NCBI RefSeq assembly: GCF_014203855.1
Contig: NZ_JACHJV010000001.1
Location: 2,356,001-2,420,000 of the forward strand
Origin: Kitasatospora kifunensis
Lineage (GTDB): Bacteria > Actinomycetota > Actinomycetes > Streptomycetales > Streptomycetaceae
Direction of reading: 5' to 3'
DNA: 64,000 bases
Shown here: in pieces, positions 1 through 9,441 of the stretch
How positions within the stretch are numbered: position 1 is the first letter of the stretch
Layout: each line of letters opens with the position of its first letter
Notes under the pieces: model-generated
The model's database searches: none
What the model was told of the DNA's origin: nothing
Seen by the model: only the letters and a program-made list of their open reading frames with translations
Made by a program: the position numbers and the translations under genes

Positions 1-594
1 CTGCCCGGCGCGGTGGCGGCGCTGCGCCGCGGGACCCACGTCCAGGACGTGCTGAACAACTCCTGGGACCTGCTGGCCACCCTCACGCCCGTCGAGTTCA
101 GCGCGTTCCGGCCGGTACTCGGCGAGGCCTCCGGCTTCCAGTCCTCGACCTATCTGCGGCTGGAGTTCATGCTCGGCAACAAGTCCGAGCGGCTGCTGGA
201 GATGTACCAGGGCGCACCCAAGGTGCACGGCGAACTGTCCGACGCGCTGGCCCGGCCCAGCCTGTACGACGACGTGCTGGCCCTGCTGGCCCGCCGCGGG
301 CTGACCGGCGAGCCGGCGGTGACGCGCGAACGCTACGAGGCCAGCGAGGAGGTCCAGGCCGCCTGGCACGCCGTCTACACCGACCCCGCCCTGAGCGAAC
401 TGGTCGTACTGGCCGAGACGCTGCTGGATACGGCCGAGCGGGTCACCAGGTGGCGGCAGCGCCACTACGCTTCGGTGAAGCGGTCGATGGGCGCCAAGCC
501 CGGCACGGCCGGTTCCAGCGGCCTGAGCTGGCTCAAGACGGCCGCCGACCAGGATGTCTTTCCGGAACTGTGGACCGTGCGAGGAGAGTTGTGA
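1..594 (+). CDS. kynA: Tryptophan 2,3-dioxygenase, C-terminal part (5' end outside window)
   Basis: Heme enzyme that opens the indole ring of tryptophan to N-formylkynurenine, the first step of the kynurenine route. The frame is open from base 1, so the gene starts before the window. Visible family motifs are the helix with PVEFSAFRPVLGEASGFQS followed by YLRLEFMLGNK, and the C-terminal W-RQRHY segment leading to GTAGSSGLSWLK, which lies at the substrate/heme pocket in this family. The stop codon shares four bases with the GTG start of kynU (GTGA at 591-594), so the two are translationally coupled. The identity is secure; only the missing N-terminus limits it. Confidence 0.95.
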   Translation: MPGAVAALRRGTHVQDVLNNSWDLLATLTPVEFSAFRPVLGEASGFQSSTYLRLEFMLGNKSERLLEMYQGAPKVHGELSDALARPSLYDDVLALLARRGLTGEPAVTRERYEASEEVQAAWHAVYTDPALSELVVLAETLLDTAERVTRWRQRHYASVKRSMGAKPGTAGSSGLSWLKTAADQDVFPELWTVRGEL

Positions 595-1841
595 GAAACA
601 GCCAGGTGCAGATCCCCACCTCCCGCGAGCAGTGCCTGGCCCTGGACGCCGCCGATCCGCTGGCCCCGTTCCGCACGCAGTACACGCTGCCGGCCAACGG
701 GGTCTACCTGGACGGCAATTCGCTCGGTGTACTGCCGGTCCGCACCCCCGAGATCGTCCGCCGGACGGTCGAGGAGGAGTGGGGCCAGGATCTGATCACC
801 AGTTGGAACAAGCACGGCTGGACCGAACTGCCGTTCGTGCTGGGCGACCGGATCGCACCGCTGATCGGCGCCGGACCGGCCGAGGTGGTGGTCTGCGACA
901 GCGTCTCGGTCAACCTCTTCAAGGTGCTGACGGCCGCGCTGCGACTGCGGTCAGGACGGCGCACGGTGCTCGGCGAGCGGGACTCCTTCCCCACCGACCT
1001 GTACATCGCCGAGGGGGTCACCGGCCTCTTCGAGGGCGCGCGCAGCGTGCTGCTGCCCTCGCTGGACTCCGCGGACGACCTGGACGCCCACCTGGACGAA
1101 GGGGTGGCCGCCGTGGTCCTCTCCCAGGTGGACTACCGCACCGGACGGCTGCTCGACATGGGCGCGATCACCGCCAAGGTGCACGCGGCCGGTGCGCTGA
1201 TGATCTGGGACCTGTGCCACTCGGCAGGCGCGCTGCCCATCGAACTGACCACCCACCAGGTGGACTTCGCCGTCGGCTGCACCTACAAGTACCTGAACGC
1301 CGGGCCGTGCGCGCCCAGTTTCCTGTACGCCGCGCCACGCCACCACGCCGCCGTCGAACAGCCGCTCACCGGGTGGTTCGGACACGCCGCGCCGTTCGCC
1401 TTCGAGAGCGGCTACCGACCCGCCGAGGGGATCGGGCAGTTCCTCACCAGCTTCCCGCCACTGCTGGCACTGGCCGGACTGCGGGCCACCCTGGAGATCT
1501 GGGAGGACGTCGACCTGGCACAACTGCGGGCCAAGAGCCTGGCGTTGACCGGACTCTTCATCGAACAGTGCGCCGATCTCGAGGTGGTGACGCCGCGTCA
1601 GGAGAAGCTGCGCGGCAGCCAGGTGGCGATCCGGCACCAGGACGGGTTCCCCGTGGTGCAGGCGCTGATCGAGCGCGGAGTGATCGGCGACTTCCGGGCG
1701 CCGGACCTGATGCGGTTCGGCTTCACTCCGCTGTACGTGTCGTACACCGAGGTGTGGGACGCGGCCCAGGCGCTGCGCGAGGTGTTGGCGAGCGGTGAGT
1801 GGCAGGCCGAGCGGTTCGCCACCCGGGGCGCGGTGACCTGA
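591..1841 (+). CDS. kynU: Kynureninase
   Basis: PLP enzyme that hydrolyses kynurenine to anthranilate and alanine. The chosen GTG at 591 overlaps the kynA stop and has GAGGAGA at 581-587 as ribosome binding site. The 416-residue product matches the usual family length. The segment YLDGNSLG near residue 40 and the PLP lysine in GCTYKYLNAGP (Lys233) are typical, as is the WFGHAAPFAFE stretch that follows. The longer frame upstream is only read-through of the kynA region. Together with kynA this gives tryptophan to anthranilate if a formamidase is present elsewhere; no kynurenine monooxygenase is seen here. Confidence 0.95.
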   Translation: MRNSQVQIPTSREQCLALDAADPLAPFRTQYTLPANGVYLDGNSLGVLPVRTPEIVRRTVEEEWGQDLITSWNKHGWTELPFVLGDRIAPLIGAGPAEVVVCDSVSVNLFKVLTAALRLRSGRRTVLGERDSFPTDLYIAEGVTGLFEGARSVLLPSLDSADDLDAHLDEGVAAVVLSQVDYRTGRLLDMGAITAKVHAAGALMIWDLCHSAGALPIELTTHQVDFAVGCTYKYLNAGPCAPSFLYAAPRHHAAVEQPLTGWFGHAAPFAFESGYRPAEGIGQFLTSFPPLLALAGLRATLEIWEDVDLAQLRAKSLALTGLFIEQCADLEVVTPRQEKLRGSQVAIRHQDGFPVVQALIERGVIGDFRAPDLMRFGFTPLYVSYTEVWDAAQALREVLASGEWQAERFATRGAVT

Positions 1842-1852
1842 GACGCGATGAC

Positions 1853-1900
1853 GAGGCCGCCCGTCCACCTGATTCGGGTGGACGGGCGGCCTCGTTCGTT
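1853..1900 (+). terminator. Intrinsic terminator of the kyn operon
   Basis: A perfect 17-bp stem (arms 1853-1869 and 1877-1893) with a 7-nt loop is followed by GTTCGTTT. It lies 12 bases after the kynU stop and before the convergent gene ending at 1944, so it may work in both directions. Confidence 0.85.
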
Positions 1901-1943
1901 TCAGCGCTCCGGTTCAGCGCTCCGGTTCAGCGCTCCAGCCGGC

Positions 1944-3392
<1,449 letters not shown>

Positions 3393-3666
3393 GCTTCTAC
3401 CTCCCTGGCCCCGGCATCTGGGGTGCGCCGGGATCGGCTGACCAGGGCGTACGCGGACCATCCAAGGCAGGCCGCTCGCGAAGGCGGCGCAGGCGGCACC
3501 GAGCCGAGACGATCATCATTCGAATCCCACCCGCCTGGCCCAGGCCTGGGCCGGGGTCAATCAGCCGAACGGGCGGGTGTTAGCGTGCCGGGCGGGGTTG
3601 CCGGAACCGCAGCGCCCCCGGGCCCCCGCCCGCCATCTCGGACAAGCGCGAAGGCTGTCGATCCTC

Positions 3667-4167
3667 ATGGCCAAGTTTCTGTTGAGCCTGCACGTGCTGG
3701 CTGCGATCATCGCGATCGGCCCGGTGACGGTGGCGGCGAGCATGTTCCCGCGCAAGGCGAAGGCCGCTCTGGCCGCGGCCGGCAACCCGCAGGCCGCGGC
3801 CGGCGAGCTCGCCGAGAACGCCGCCTCGGTGCGGCTGCTCTACCGGATCACCCAGGTCTACGCGCTGCTCGGGATCGCCGTCCCGGTGCTCGGCATCGGC
3901 ACCGCGCAGGTGATGGGCGTGATGGGCAGCGCCTGGCTGATCGCCTCGCTGGCGATCACCGTGGTCGCCGCCCTGGTGCTGCTGGTGCTGGTGCTGCCGC
4001 GGCAGGAGGCGGTGGTCTCCGCCCTCGCCGGCCAGCCGGACGCCAACCCGGTGAGTGCGGCGGCCGGGCTCAAGCTGCTCACCATGAGCACCGGGGTCTT
4101 CTCGCTGCTCTGGGCCGTGGTCACGGTGCTGATGGTGCTGCGCCCCGGCTCGACCACGCACGCCTGA
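3667..4167 (+). CDS. Small integral membrane protein, DUF2269-like
   Basis: 166-residue protein with about four transmembrane helices: residues 3-22 (FLLSLHVLAAIIAIGPVTVA), about 60-85, 85-110 and a final one ending near 158. The N-terminal pattern, a helix with H and G-P followed by a short loop with a basic patch, resembles DUF2269 proteins. No catalytic motif is visible and no function is known to me. I chose the ATG at 3667 because the membrane segment starts right after it; the 30 residues ahead in the longer frame are Arg/Pro-rich and unlike a protein start. It converges on the Lrp gene, their stops eight bases apart. Confidence 0.7.
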   Translation: MAKFLLSLHVLAAIIAIGPVTVAASMFPRKAKAALAAAGNPQAAAGELAENAASVRLLYRITQVYALLGIAVPVLGIGTAQVMGVMGSAWLIASLAITVVAALVLLVLVLPRQEAVVSALAGQPDANPVSAAAGLKLLTMSTGVFSLLWAVVTVLMVLRPGSTTHA

Positions 4168-4174
4168 CGGATCG

Positions 4175-5209
4175 TCAGGACACCTGGGCGCCAAGGTTGG
4201 TGGCGGCGATTCTGGTGAGCCGAACACCGGCTCGCTTCACGGCGCGCCCCACGATCGCGGTCTCCACCCGGTCCGCGCCCAGCGGGCCGATCACCTCGGT
4301 GGTGAAGCGGTAGAGCGCCTCGTAGTCGGGGCAGAAGACGGCGGCCATCAGGTTGTGCGGCCCGCTGGTGGCCACCACGCCGTGCACCTGCGGGTGTGCG
4401 GCGAGCGCCCGGCCCGCCGCCGCCAGCCGCCCGGGCGGCACCGCGAGCCAGAGGTTGGCGTCCACCGTCATACCGAGCAGGCGCGGGTCGACGGTCGCGT
4501 GGGTGCGCAGCAGGCCCGCCGCTGCCAGTCGGCGCAGCCGTCGGCGCACCGTGGACTCCGGCGCGTCGACGGCCTGGGCCAGCGCGGCCGCCGAGCGGCG
4601 CGCGTCCTCGGCCAACTCTCCCAGCAGCGCCCGATCCAGCCTGTCCAGCTCCACCGGCGGCAGCGCGGTCGCGGGAGCCGGGTCGGCGGGGGTGGTCAAC
4701 GCGGCGGGGGTCAGCGCGGCCGCCTCCGTAGGGGTCAGCAGTCCCGCCCGCCACTGCGCGGCGTCCGCGAACAGGTGCAGGACCGCGTAGACCGTGGTGT
4801 CCACCACCGCGTCGGTGCCCGGCAGTTGGCGGTAGAGCAGTTGGTCGCGCCCTGGCTGGTCGGTGACCAGGACCGCGCTGATCTCCTGGCCGCCGAGCAT
4901 CAGGTCGACGAACGGGATGTCCGACCTGGCCACCAGCGCGTCCGCCACCGCGGCCACCCGCCCGCGCAGCACCCGCACCCGTAGCAGCAGCGCGCCCACC
5001 GCCTCGTCCGCGGCCCGCGGCAGCAACACCACCCGCAGCGCCCCGGTCTCGCGCAGCCGCGCCAGCCGCCGGGTCACGGTACGCACCGAGACGCCGAGCA
5101 CCTGCGCGAGCAGGCCCGGTTCGGCCCGACCGTCCACCTGCAGGGCGCAGACCAGTCGGCGGTCCAGCGGGTCGAGCAGGGTGGCCGGATCCGTCGTTTC
5201 GGTCTGCAT
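4175..5209 (-). CDS. Lrp/AsnC-family regulator with two HTH-RAM halves
   Basis: 344-residue transcriptional regulator made of two Lrp-like halves. The first winged HTH (LDPLDRRLVCALQVDGRAEPGLLAQVLGVS, about residues 10-55) and the second (LDRLDRALLGELAEDARRSAAALAQAV, about 180-230) are each followed by an AsnC-type ligand-binding region. Typical Lrp proteins have one copy (about 150 aa), so this is the double-length type found in actinomycetes. The start is the ATG at 5209, chosen because residues before it in the longer frame are not Lrp-like. It is divergent from the inositol-monophosphatase gene with about 104 bases between, so control of that gene is possible but not shown. Confidence 0.88.
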   Translation of the reverse strand: MQTETTDPATLLDPLDRRLVCALQVDGRAEPGLLAQVLGVSVRTVTRRLARLRETGALRVVLLPRAADEAVGALLLRVRVLRGRVAAVADALVARSDIPFVDLMLGGQEISAVLVTDQPGRDQLLYRQLPGTDAVVDTTVYAVLHLFADAAQWRAGLLTPTEAAALTPAALTTPADPAPATALPPVELDRLDRALLGELAEDARRSAAALAQAVDAPESTVRRRLRRLAAAGLLRTHATVDPRLLGMTVDANLWLAVPPGRLAAAGRALAAHPQVHGVVATSGPHNLMAAVFCPDYEALYRFTTEVIGPLGADRVETAIVGRAVKRAGVRLTRIAATNLGAQVS

Positions 5210-5313
5210 CAGTGTCCGATCTCCGCCGCTTGGTGGCCGCATGACGTCGTGCTCTGCCGCGGTGACGGTACTCCTTGGACCGGCGAGAACACCACGTGAG
5301 AGGGGTCGGACAG

Positions 5314-6108
5314 ATGACACAGCTGATCACCGAGGTCGAGGCGGTCGTGCGCGAGGTGGGCGCCCGGCTGGCCGGGCAGCAGGGCACCGAGCCGACCGCG
5401 GCGCGCACCCGGGACGAGGCGTTCGCCGCGTTCCGCGAGCTGGACCAGCCCGCCACCGAGCTGCTGCGGGAGCGACTGGGCCCGCTGCGCCCGCAGGCCG
5501 GCTGGCTGGACGACGAGCTGGACAGCGCGCTGCCCGCTGACGGCGAGTGGTGGAGCTGCGACGCCACCGACGGCGCCGTGCAGTACCTGCTGGGCCTGCC
5601 GCACTGGGCGGTCACCGCGACCCTGCTGCGCGAGGGCGAGGCGGTGCTCGCGGTGGTTCACGCGCCGCGTCTGGATGCCTGCTACACCGCCGTACGCGGC
5701 GCCGGCGCCCGGCTGAACGGATGTCAGATCAGGCCGTCCGAGCGTGAGTTGAACGCTGCCGTGGTCGCCACCAGTCACCCGCCGACGATCACCGAGGACC
5801 CGGCGGCACTGCGCCGAGTCGGCGCGACGACCTCCGCCGTGATCGGTGCCGGGGTGCTCGCGGTGCGCAACCTCGGGCCGACCGCCCTGCAGGTGGCCCA
5901 GGTCGGCTCCGGCCACCTGGACGCGTTCTGGGAGTGCGGCCTGGACGCGCCCAACCTGCTGCCGGGGGCACTGATCGCCGCCGAGGCCGGGGCCAAGGTC
6001 ACCGATCACGCGGGCGAGCCGTGGCGGCCGTCCACCTCGACCGGGTTCCTCGCGGCACCGATGAGCCAGCACGAGGCACTGGTGCGGGTGCTCAGCGCCG
6101 CAATCTGA
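5314..6108 (+). CDS. Inositol monophosphatase-family protein (variant active-site motif)
   Basis: 264-residue member of the metal-dependent sugar-phosphatase (IMPase/FBPase) superfamily. The region WWSCDATDGAVQYLLG (residues 79-94) aligns with the family motif W-x-x-D-P-x-D-G-T, keeping the two aspartates (83 and 86) and glycine but lacking Pro and Thr. The C-terminal APNLLPGALIAAEAGAKVTD corresponds to W-D-x-A-A-G with the first residues changed. Substrate is therefore uncertain, and the enzyme could be altered or inactive. The ATG at 5314 follows GAGAGGGG at about 5298-5305. It may form a loose unit with the phosphatase gene 77 bases downstream. Confidence 0.82.
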   Translation: MTQLITEVEAVVREVGARLAGQQGTEPTAARTRDEAFAAFRELDQPATELLRERLGPLRPQAGWLDDELDSALPADGEWWSCDATDGAVQYLLGLPHWAVTATLLREGEAVLAVVHAPRLDACYTAVRGAGARLNGCQIRPSERELNAAVVATSHPPTITEDPAALRRVGATTSAVIGAGVLAVRNLGPTALQVAQVGSGHLDAFWECGLDAPNLLPGALIAAEAGAKVTDHAGEPWRPSTSTGFLAAPMSQHEALVRVLSAAI

Positions 6109-6184
6109 ACGGGAGTTCAGCGGAACCGGGGTGGCGCTGAGCGCGTCCCTGCTGGTCAATCGATGGACCGTCAGAGGAGCCCGC

Positions 6185-6829
6185 GTGACTGCCAGCGCCA
6201 CCCGCTATCTCTATCTCGCCCGACACGGCGAGGCGCTGCCGGAGCAGAGCGGGCCCGGGCAGAGCGGGCCTGGCCTGTCCGAGAACGGGCGGCGCCAGGC
6301 GGTGCTGCTCGGGCGGCGGCTGCGGGACGTGCCGCTGGCCGCGGTGCACCACGGTCCACTGCCGCGGGCGGCGCAGACCGCGCGGCTGGTCGGCGAGCAG
6401 TTGGGCGCCGTCCCGTTGCGGGTGGACGAGGCGGCCGGCGACTACCTGCCCTGCGTGCCGGGCCGGGCGGAGTTGCCGGCGGACAGCGCCGACCTCCTGC
6501 TCGACTTCCTCGGCGAGGTGTCGCAGGCGGAGCGCGAGCACGGCGCGGCCCTGGCGGCGGAGGCGATAGCCCGCTTCACCGGTCCGGTGGCGGGCGAGGT
6601 GGACCGGCACGAACTGGTGGTCACCCACGCCTTCCTGGTCGGCTGGCTGGTCCGGCACGCGCTGGACGCGCCCGACTGGCGCTGGCTCGGCCACAACAGC
6701 GCCAACGCCGCGCTGACCGTCATCCGCTACGCGCCCGGCCGCCCCGCCACCGTGATCACCGTCAACGACCAGCGGCACCTGCCGACCGAGCTGCGCTGGA
6801 CCGGGTTCCCGCCGGAGTGGCAGATCTAG
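6185..6829 (+). CDS. Histidine phosphatase (phosphoglycerate-mutase-like) protein
   Basis: 214-residue member of the histidine phosphatase superfamily. The catalytic LARHGEA motif lies near residue 12, the second arginine region at HHGPLPRAAQTARL, and the second catalytic histidine at VVTHAFLVGWLVRHAL. The GTG at 6185 has GAGGAG about nine bases upstream. The substrate cannot be told from sequence. Its stop overlaps by four bases the stop of the convergent uridine-kinase-like gene. Confidence 0.85.
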   Translation: MTASATRYLYLARHGEALPEQSGPGQSGPGLSENGRRQAVLLGRRLRDVPLAAVHHGPLPRAAQTARLVGEQLGAVPLRVDEAAGDYLPCVPGRAELPADSADLLLDFLGEVSQAEREHGAALAAEAIARFTGPVAGEVDRHELVVTHAFLVGWLVRHALDAPDWRWLGHNSANAALTVIRYAPGRPATVITVNDQRHLPTELRWTGFPPEWQI

Positions 6830-7476
6830 GGCGGAGGTTGGTTCCAGGCCGGGCGCTCGGGGTCGTCCGCCCGGACCAGGATGTCGGCCGCCTCGTCCGG
6901 ATGGACCTCCTCCTGGTAGCGGGCGAAGGCCGGCAGCGTCCACTGCTCCTGCGGCGGGGTGCGGCGGCGCAGGGCGGCCTCGGACATTCGCAGATGGACC
7001 GTCAGGTCGAACGGGAACCACCGCCCGAGCAGCAGTGGACCGTCCAGCAACAGCACGGTGCCCGGGGCCAGTTCGACGTACGGGCTGCGGGTGGAGCGGT
7101 CGGTGTCCGGGTCCCGCAGGTCCGGCAGCACGCGCCCGTTGCCGCCCGGGTCCAGCGGTGCGAACACCTCGCGGAAGAGCGCGTTGCTGTCGAGCCAGAG
7201 GTCGAGATAGGCGTCGGCGTCCTGGTGCCCGTACTCCAGGCGGATCGAGGCCGGGCGCAGGAAGGCGCGCGAGCGCACTCGCCGCACGGCTCGACCGCGC
7301 AGCCGCAGCTCCTCGGCCAGGTCGGCGGCCAGCCGCTCGGGCCGGGCCGCCGGCGCGCCGTCGATCAGCACCCGGGGCCAGGCGCCGCCGTCCGCCGGGG
7401 TCAGCCGCTCGACGCGGTCGGCGAGCTCGGCGGTGAGCCGGGGCCAGCTGATCGGGTGCAGGCGAATCGCCGTCAT
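6826..7476 (-). CDS. Uridine-kinase-like protein with degenerate P-loop
   Basis: 216 aa, similar overall to the actinobacterial proteins annotated as uridine kinase. The expected Walker A (GxxxxGKT/S after VxIDG) reads VLIDGAPAARPERLAADL, without lysine, so ordinary ATP binding is doubtful. Other family stretches are present: the FLRPASIRLEYGHQDADAYLDLWLD region, RSPYVELAPGTVLLLDGPLLL and the LTVHLRMSEAALRRRT segment. It is followed at 16 bases by the quinone oxidoreductase's 3' end on the same strand, so the oxidoreductase is transcribed first and this gene is probably second in the unit. Confidence 0.7.
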   Translation of the reverse strand: MTAIRLHPISWPRLTAELADRVERLTPADGGAWPRVLIDGAPAARPERLAADLAEELRLRGRAVRRVRSRAFLRPASIRLEYGHQDADAYLDLWLDSNALFREVFAPLDPGGNGRVLPDLRDPDTDRSTRSPYVELAPGTVLLLDGPLLLGRWFPFDLTVHLRMSEAALRRRTPPQEQWTLPAFARYQEEVHPDEAADILVRADDPERPAWNQPPP

Positions 7477-7492
7477 CGGTGCGTGCTCCCGC

Positions 7493-8452
7493 TCAACTCG
7501 CGGTCTCCAGCAGGGTCTTGCCGAGCGTGGCCCGGGACTCGATGGCCACGTGCGCGTCGGCGGCCAGCTCCAGCGGGAAGCGCTGGCCGATCACCGGGCG
7601 CAGCCGGCCGGCGGCGGCCTCGGCGAGCGCGTGCTCGGTGCAGGCCCGCAGGTGCTCCGGGCTGCGGTCGGCGCTGACCAGGCGCACCTCGCGGGCGGCG
7701 GCCAAGGAGTCGGGGATCGCGGCCCACTCGCCGCTGGCCAGGCCGTAGCTGTCCATCCGGCCGCCGGGGGCGAGCAGTTCGAAGGCGGCCCGGCCCACGG
7801 CACCGCCGACGCCGTCGAACACAACGTCGAGTGGGCCGACTTCCTGGTGCACCAGCTGGGCCCAGGCATCTTCGCGGTAGTCGAAGGCGAGGTCCGCGCC
7901 CAGCTCACGGGCCAGCGCCAGCTTGCGCTCACCACCCGCGACGGCCACCACCTGCGCCCCGGCCGCCTTGGCCAGCTGCACCAGCAGGCTGCCGACCCCG
8001 CCCGCCGCCGCCTCCACCAGCACCCGGTCCCCGGCCTTGACCTCGGCGGCCCGCAACTGCATCACGGCGGTACGCCCGTCGGCGAGCAGCGCGACCGCGT
8101 CGTCCAGCGCGAGGCCGTCCGGCACCGCGAACAGCCCCTCGGCCGGTACCGCGACCCGCTCGGCGTACCCACCCGAGCCCCCGGTCCCCGTCACCACCCG
8201 CCGCCCGAGCAGCTGCGGGTCGACGTCGGGGCCGAGCGCGCTGACCGTGCCGCCCACCCCGTTGCCCGGGATCAGCGGCGGCTCGGCACGGAAGGGGCCC
8301 AGGCCGGTGGCGCGGAACTGCGTCTCGACGAAGGTGATGTTCGCGTAGGCGACGTCGACCAGGACCTGTCCTGGCCCCGGGACGGGGTCGGGCGCCTCGC
8401 CGGGGACGAGGACGGACGGGTCACCGAACTGCTTCAGCCAGACGGCACGCAT
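7493..8452 (-). CDS. Zinc-type alcohol dehydrogenase-like quinone oxidoreductase
   Basis: 319-residue medium-chain dehydrogenase/reductase of the NADPH:quinone oxidoreductase group. It has the N-terminal GroES-like fold (PGEAPDPVPGPGQVLVDVAYANI), the nucleotide-binding motif AAAGGVGSLLVQLAKAAGA (AxxGGVG) and no structural zinc cysteines, as usual for quinone reductases. The ATG at 8452 was preferred over a frame start at 8500 because MRAVWLKQFG is the classical N-terminus. A 14-bp perfect palindrome lies 45 bases upstream. Likely soluble reductase of quinones or reactive carbonyls; the substrate is unknown. Confidence 0.88.
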   Translation of the reverse strand: MRAVWLKQFGDPSVLVPGEAPDPVPGPGQVLVDVAYANITFVETQFRATGLGPFRAEPPLIPGNGVGGTVSALGPDVDPQLLGRRVVTGTGGSGGYAERVAVPAEGLFAVPDGLALDDAVALLADGRTAVMQLRAAEVKAGDRVLVEAAAGGVGSLLVQLAKAAGAQVVAVAGGERKLALARELGADLAFDYREDAWAQLVHQEVGPLDVVFDGVGGAVGRAAFELLAPGGRMDSYGLASGEWAAIPDSLAAAREVRLVSADRSPEHLRACTEHALAEAAAGRLRPVIGQRFPLELAADAHVAIESRATLGKTLLETAS

Positions 8453-8496
8453 GGCGCGACTCCTTGATCGGGATGGTCGATCAGCATCCTCGCTCA

Positions 8497-8510
8497 TCAA
8501 GCGCGCTTGA
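8497..8510. promoter_or_regulatory. Perfect 14-bp palindrome, candidate operator
   Basis: TCAAGCGCGCTTGA reads the same on both strands. It lies between the GNAT stop (8513-8515) and the start of the quinone oxidoreductase (8452, minus strand), where that gene's promoter should be. TCAAG half-sites of this type are common for MarR/TetR-class repressors. No regulator gene adjoins it. Confidence 0.5.
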
Positions 8511-8512
8511 GG

Positions 8513-9337
8513 TCAAGCGGTGGCCGGCTCGGCGATCAGCGCGGTACCCACGGTGCGGAAGCCGAGGCGGGCGTAGATCCGGGCGACGTCGGCGTCGCCC
8601 GCCGAGAGGAAGACGGTCCGCACACCGGCCGCGCGGGCGTCGGCGACCAGGGCGGCGGTGACGGCCAGGGCCAGGCCCTGGCGGCGGGCGGTCGGCAGGG
8701 TACCGAGGCCGGCGATCTCGGCCACCTCGCCCACCGGTAGGTACTGGCCGGCACAGAGGGCCCAGCCGTCCCGGACGGCGGCCGCCACCGTGCTCAGGCC
8801 GGTCCGGATGCGAGCGGCCATCCGGTCGACGTCGCCGGCGCGCTCGCGGATCGCGGCGGCGAGCTCGGTGGGGCCTGCCGAGCCGACGCGGGTGCCGGGT
8901 TCGGCGAAGGCCAGGTGGGGGACGGCCAGCGCGCTCGGCAGGGCCGGGTCCTCGGGGCCGACGATCCGCACCCGGGTGCCGTCCGGCTCGGGCACGCCGG
9001 GGGTCGGGGCCTCCGGGGCGAGCACCATCAGCGGGTGCTCGTGCACGACGAGGCCGGCCCGCTCGGCGGCCGCGCGCAGGGTGGGCGAGGTCTCGGCCAC
9101 CCACTCGAAAGCCTCGGGGATACCCAACTCCCGCTGGCGGGCCAGCACTCGGCGCACGTCGGCCTCGGTCACCGGCGCCCTGCCGGGCAGCGCGGGGCGG
9201 GCGTAGTAGGGCCAGCCCGCACCCTCGCGGACGAAGAGGGTCAGTGGCCCGAACGCCTCGGTGCGGGCGGCTGTGCGTGGCACGGCGTCGTAGTAGCGCT
9301 CCAGGCGGGCCAGCAGGTCATGATCGGTGGAAGTCAC
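8513..9337 (-). CDS. GNAT-family N-acetyltransferase
   Basis: About 274 residues. The C-terminal third has the acetyl-CoA binding core: VGEVAEIAGLGTLPTARRQGLALAVTAALVADARAAGVRTVFLSAG with the R/Q-x-x-G-x-G/A-like turn (ARRQGLA), followed by DVARIYARLGFRTVGTALIAEP, the usual final strand. The N-terminal half is divergent, as in two-lobed GNAT proteins. Start: a GTG at 9337 (VTSTDHDLLARLE) is favoured, as residues ahead of it in the longest frame are Pro/Gly-rich; this is uncertain. The acceptor substrate is unknown. Confidence 0.8.
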   Translation of the reverse strand: MTSTDHDLLARLERYYDAVPRTAARTEAFGPLTLFVREGAGWPYYARPALPGRAPVTEADVRRVLARQRELGIPEAFEWVAETSPTLRAAAERAGLVVHEHPLMVLAPEAPTPGVPEPDGTRVRIVGPEDPALPSALAVPHLAFAEPGTRVGSAGPTELAAAIRERAGDVDRMAARIRTGLSTVAAAVRDGWALCAGQYLPVGEVAEIAGLGTLPTARRQGLALAVTAALVADARAAGVRTVFLSAGDADVARIYARLGFRTVGTALIAEPATA

Positions 9338-9384
9338 CGCCGGATCCAAGCACTGCGGCCGCGATGGCGCCACCGAATTCGGCC

Positions 9385-9418
9385 CGCGCGGACCGGAGGG
9401 CACACTCCGGTCCGCGCG
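9385..9418 (-). terminator. Terminator after the secreted HEYAE protein
   Basis: Perfect 13-bp stem (9385-9397 with 9406-9418) and 8-nt loop, about 23 bases past the stop codon of the minus-strand gene ending at 9442. There is no clear U-tract. Confidence 0.65.
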
Positions 9419-9441
9419 AGCACTTGGTGATTGACGCTACG

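Noticed and set aside
4164..4178. Terminator CTGACG-GAT-CGTCAG between convergent stops
   Set aside because: Six-bp stem with a 3-nt loop is too weak and occupies both stop codon regions; no T-tract.
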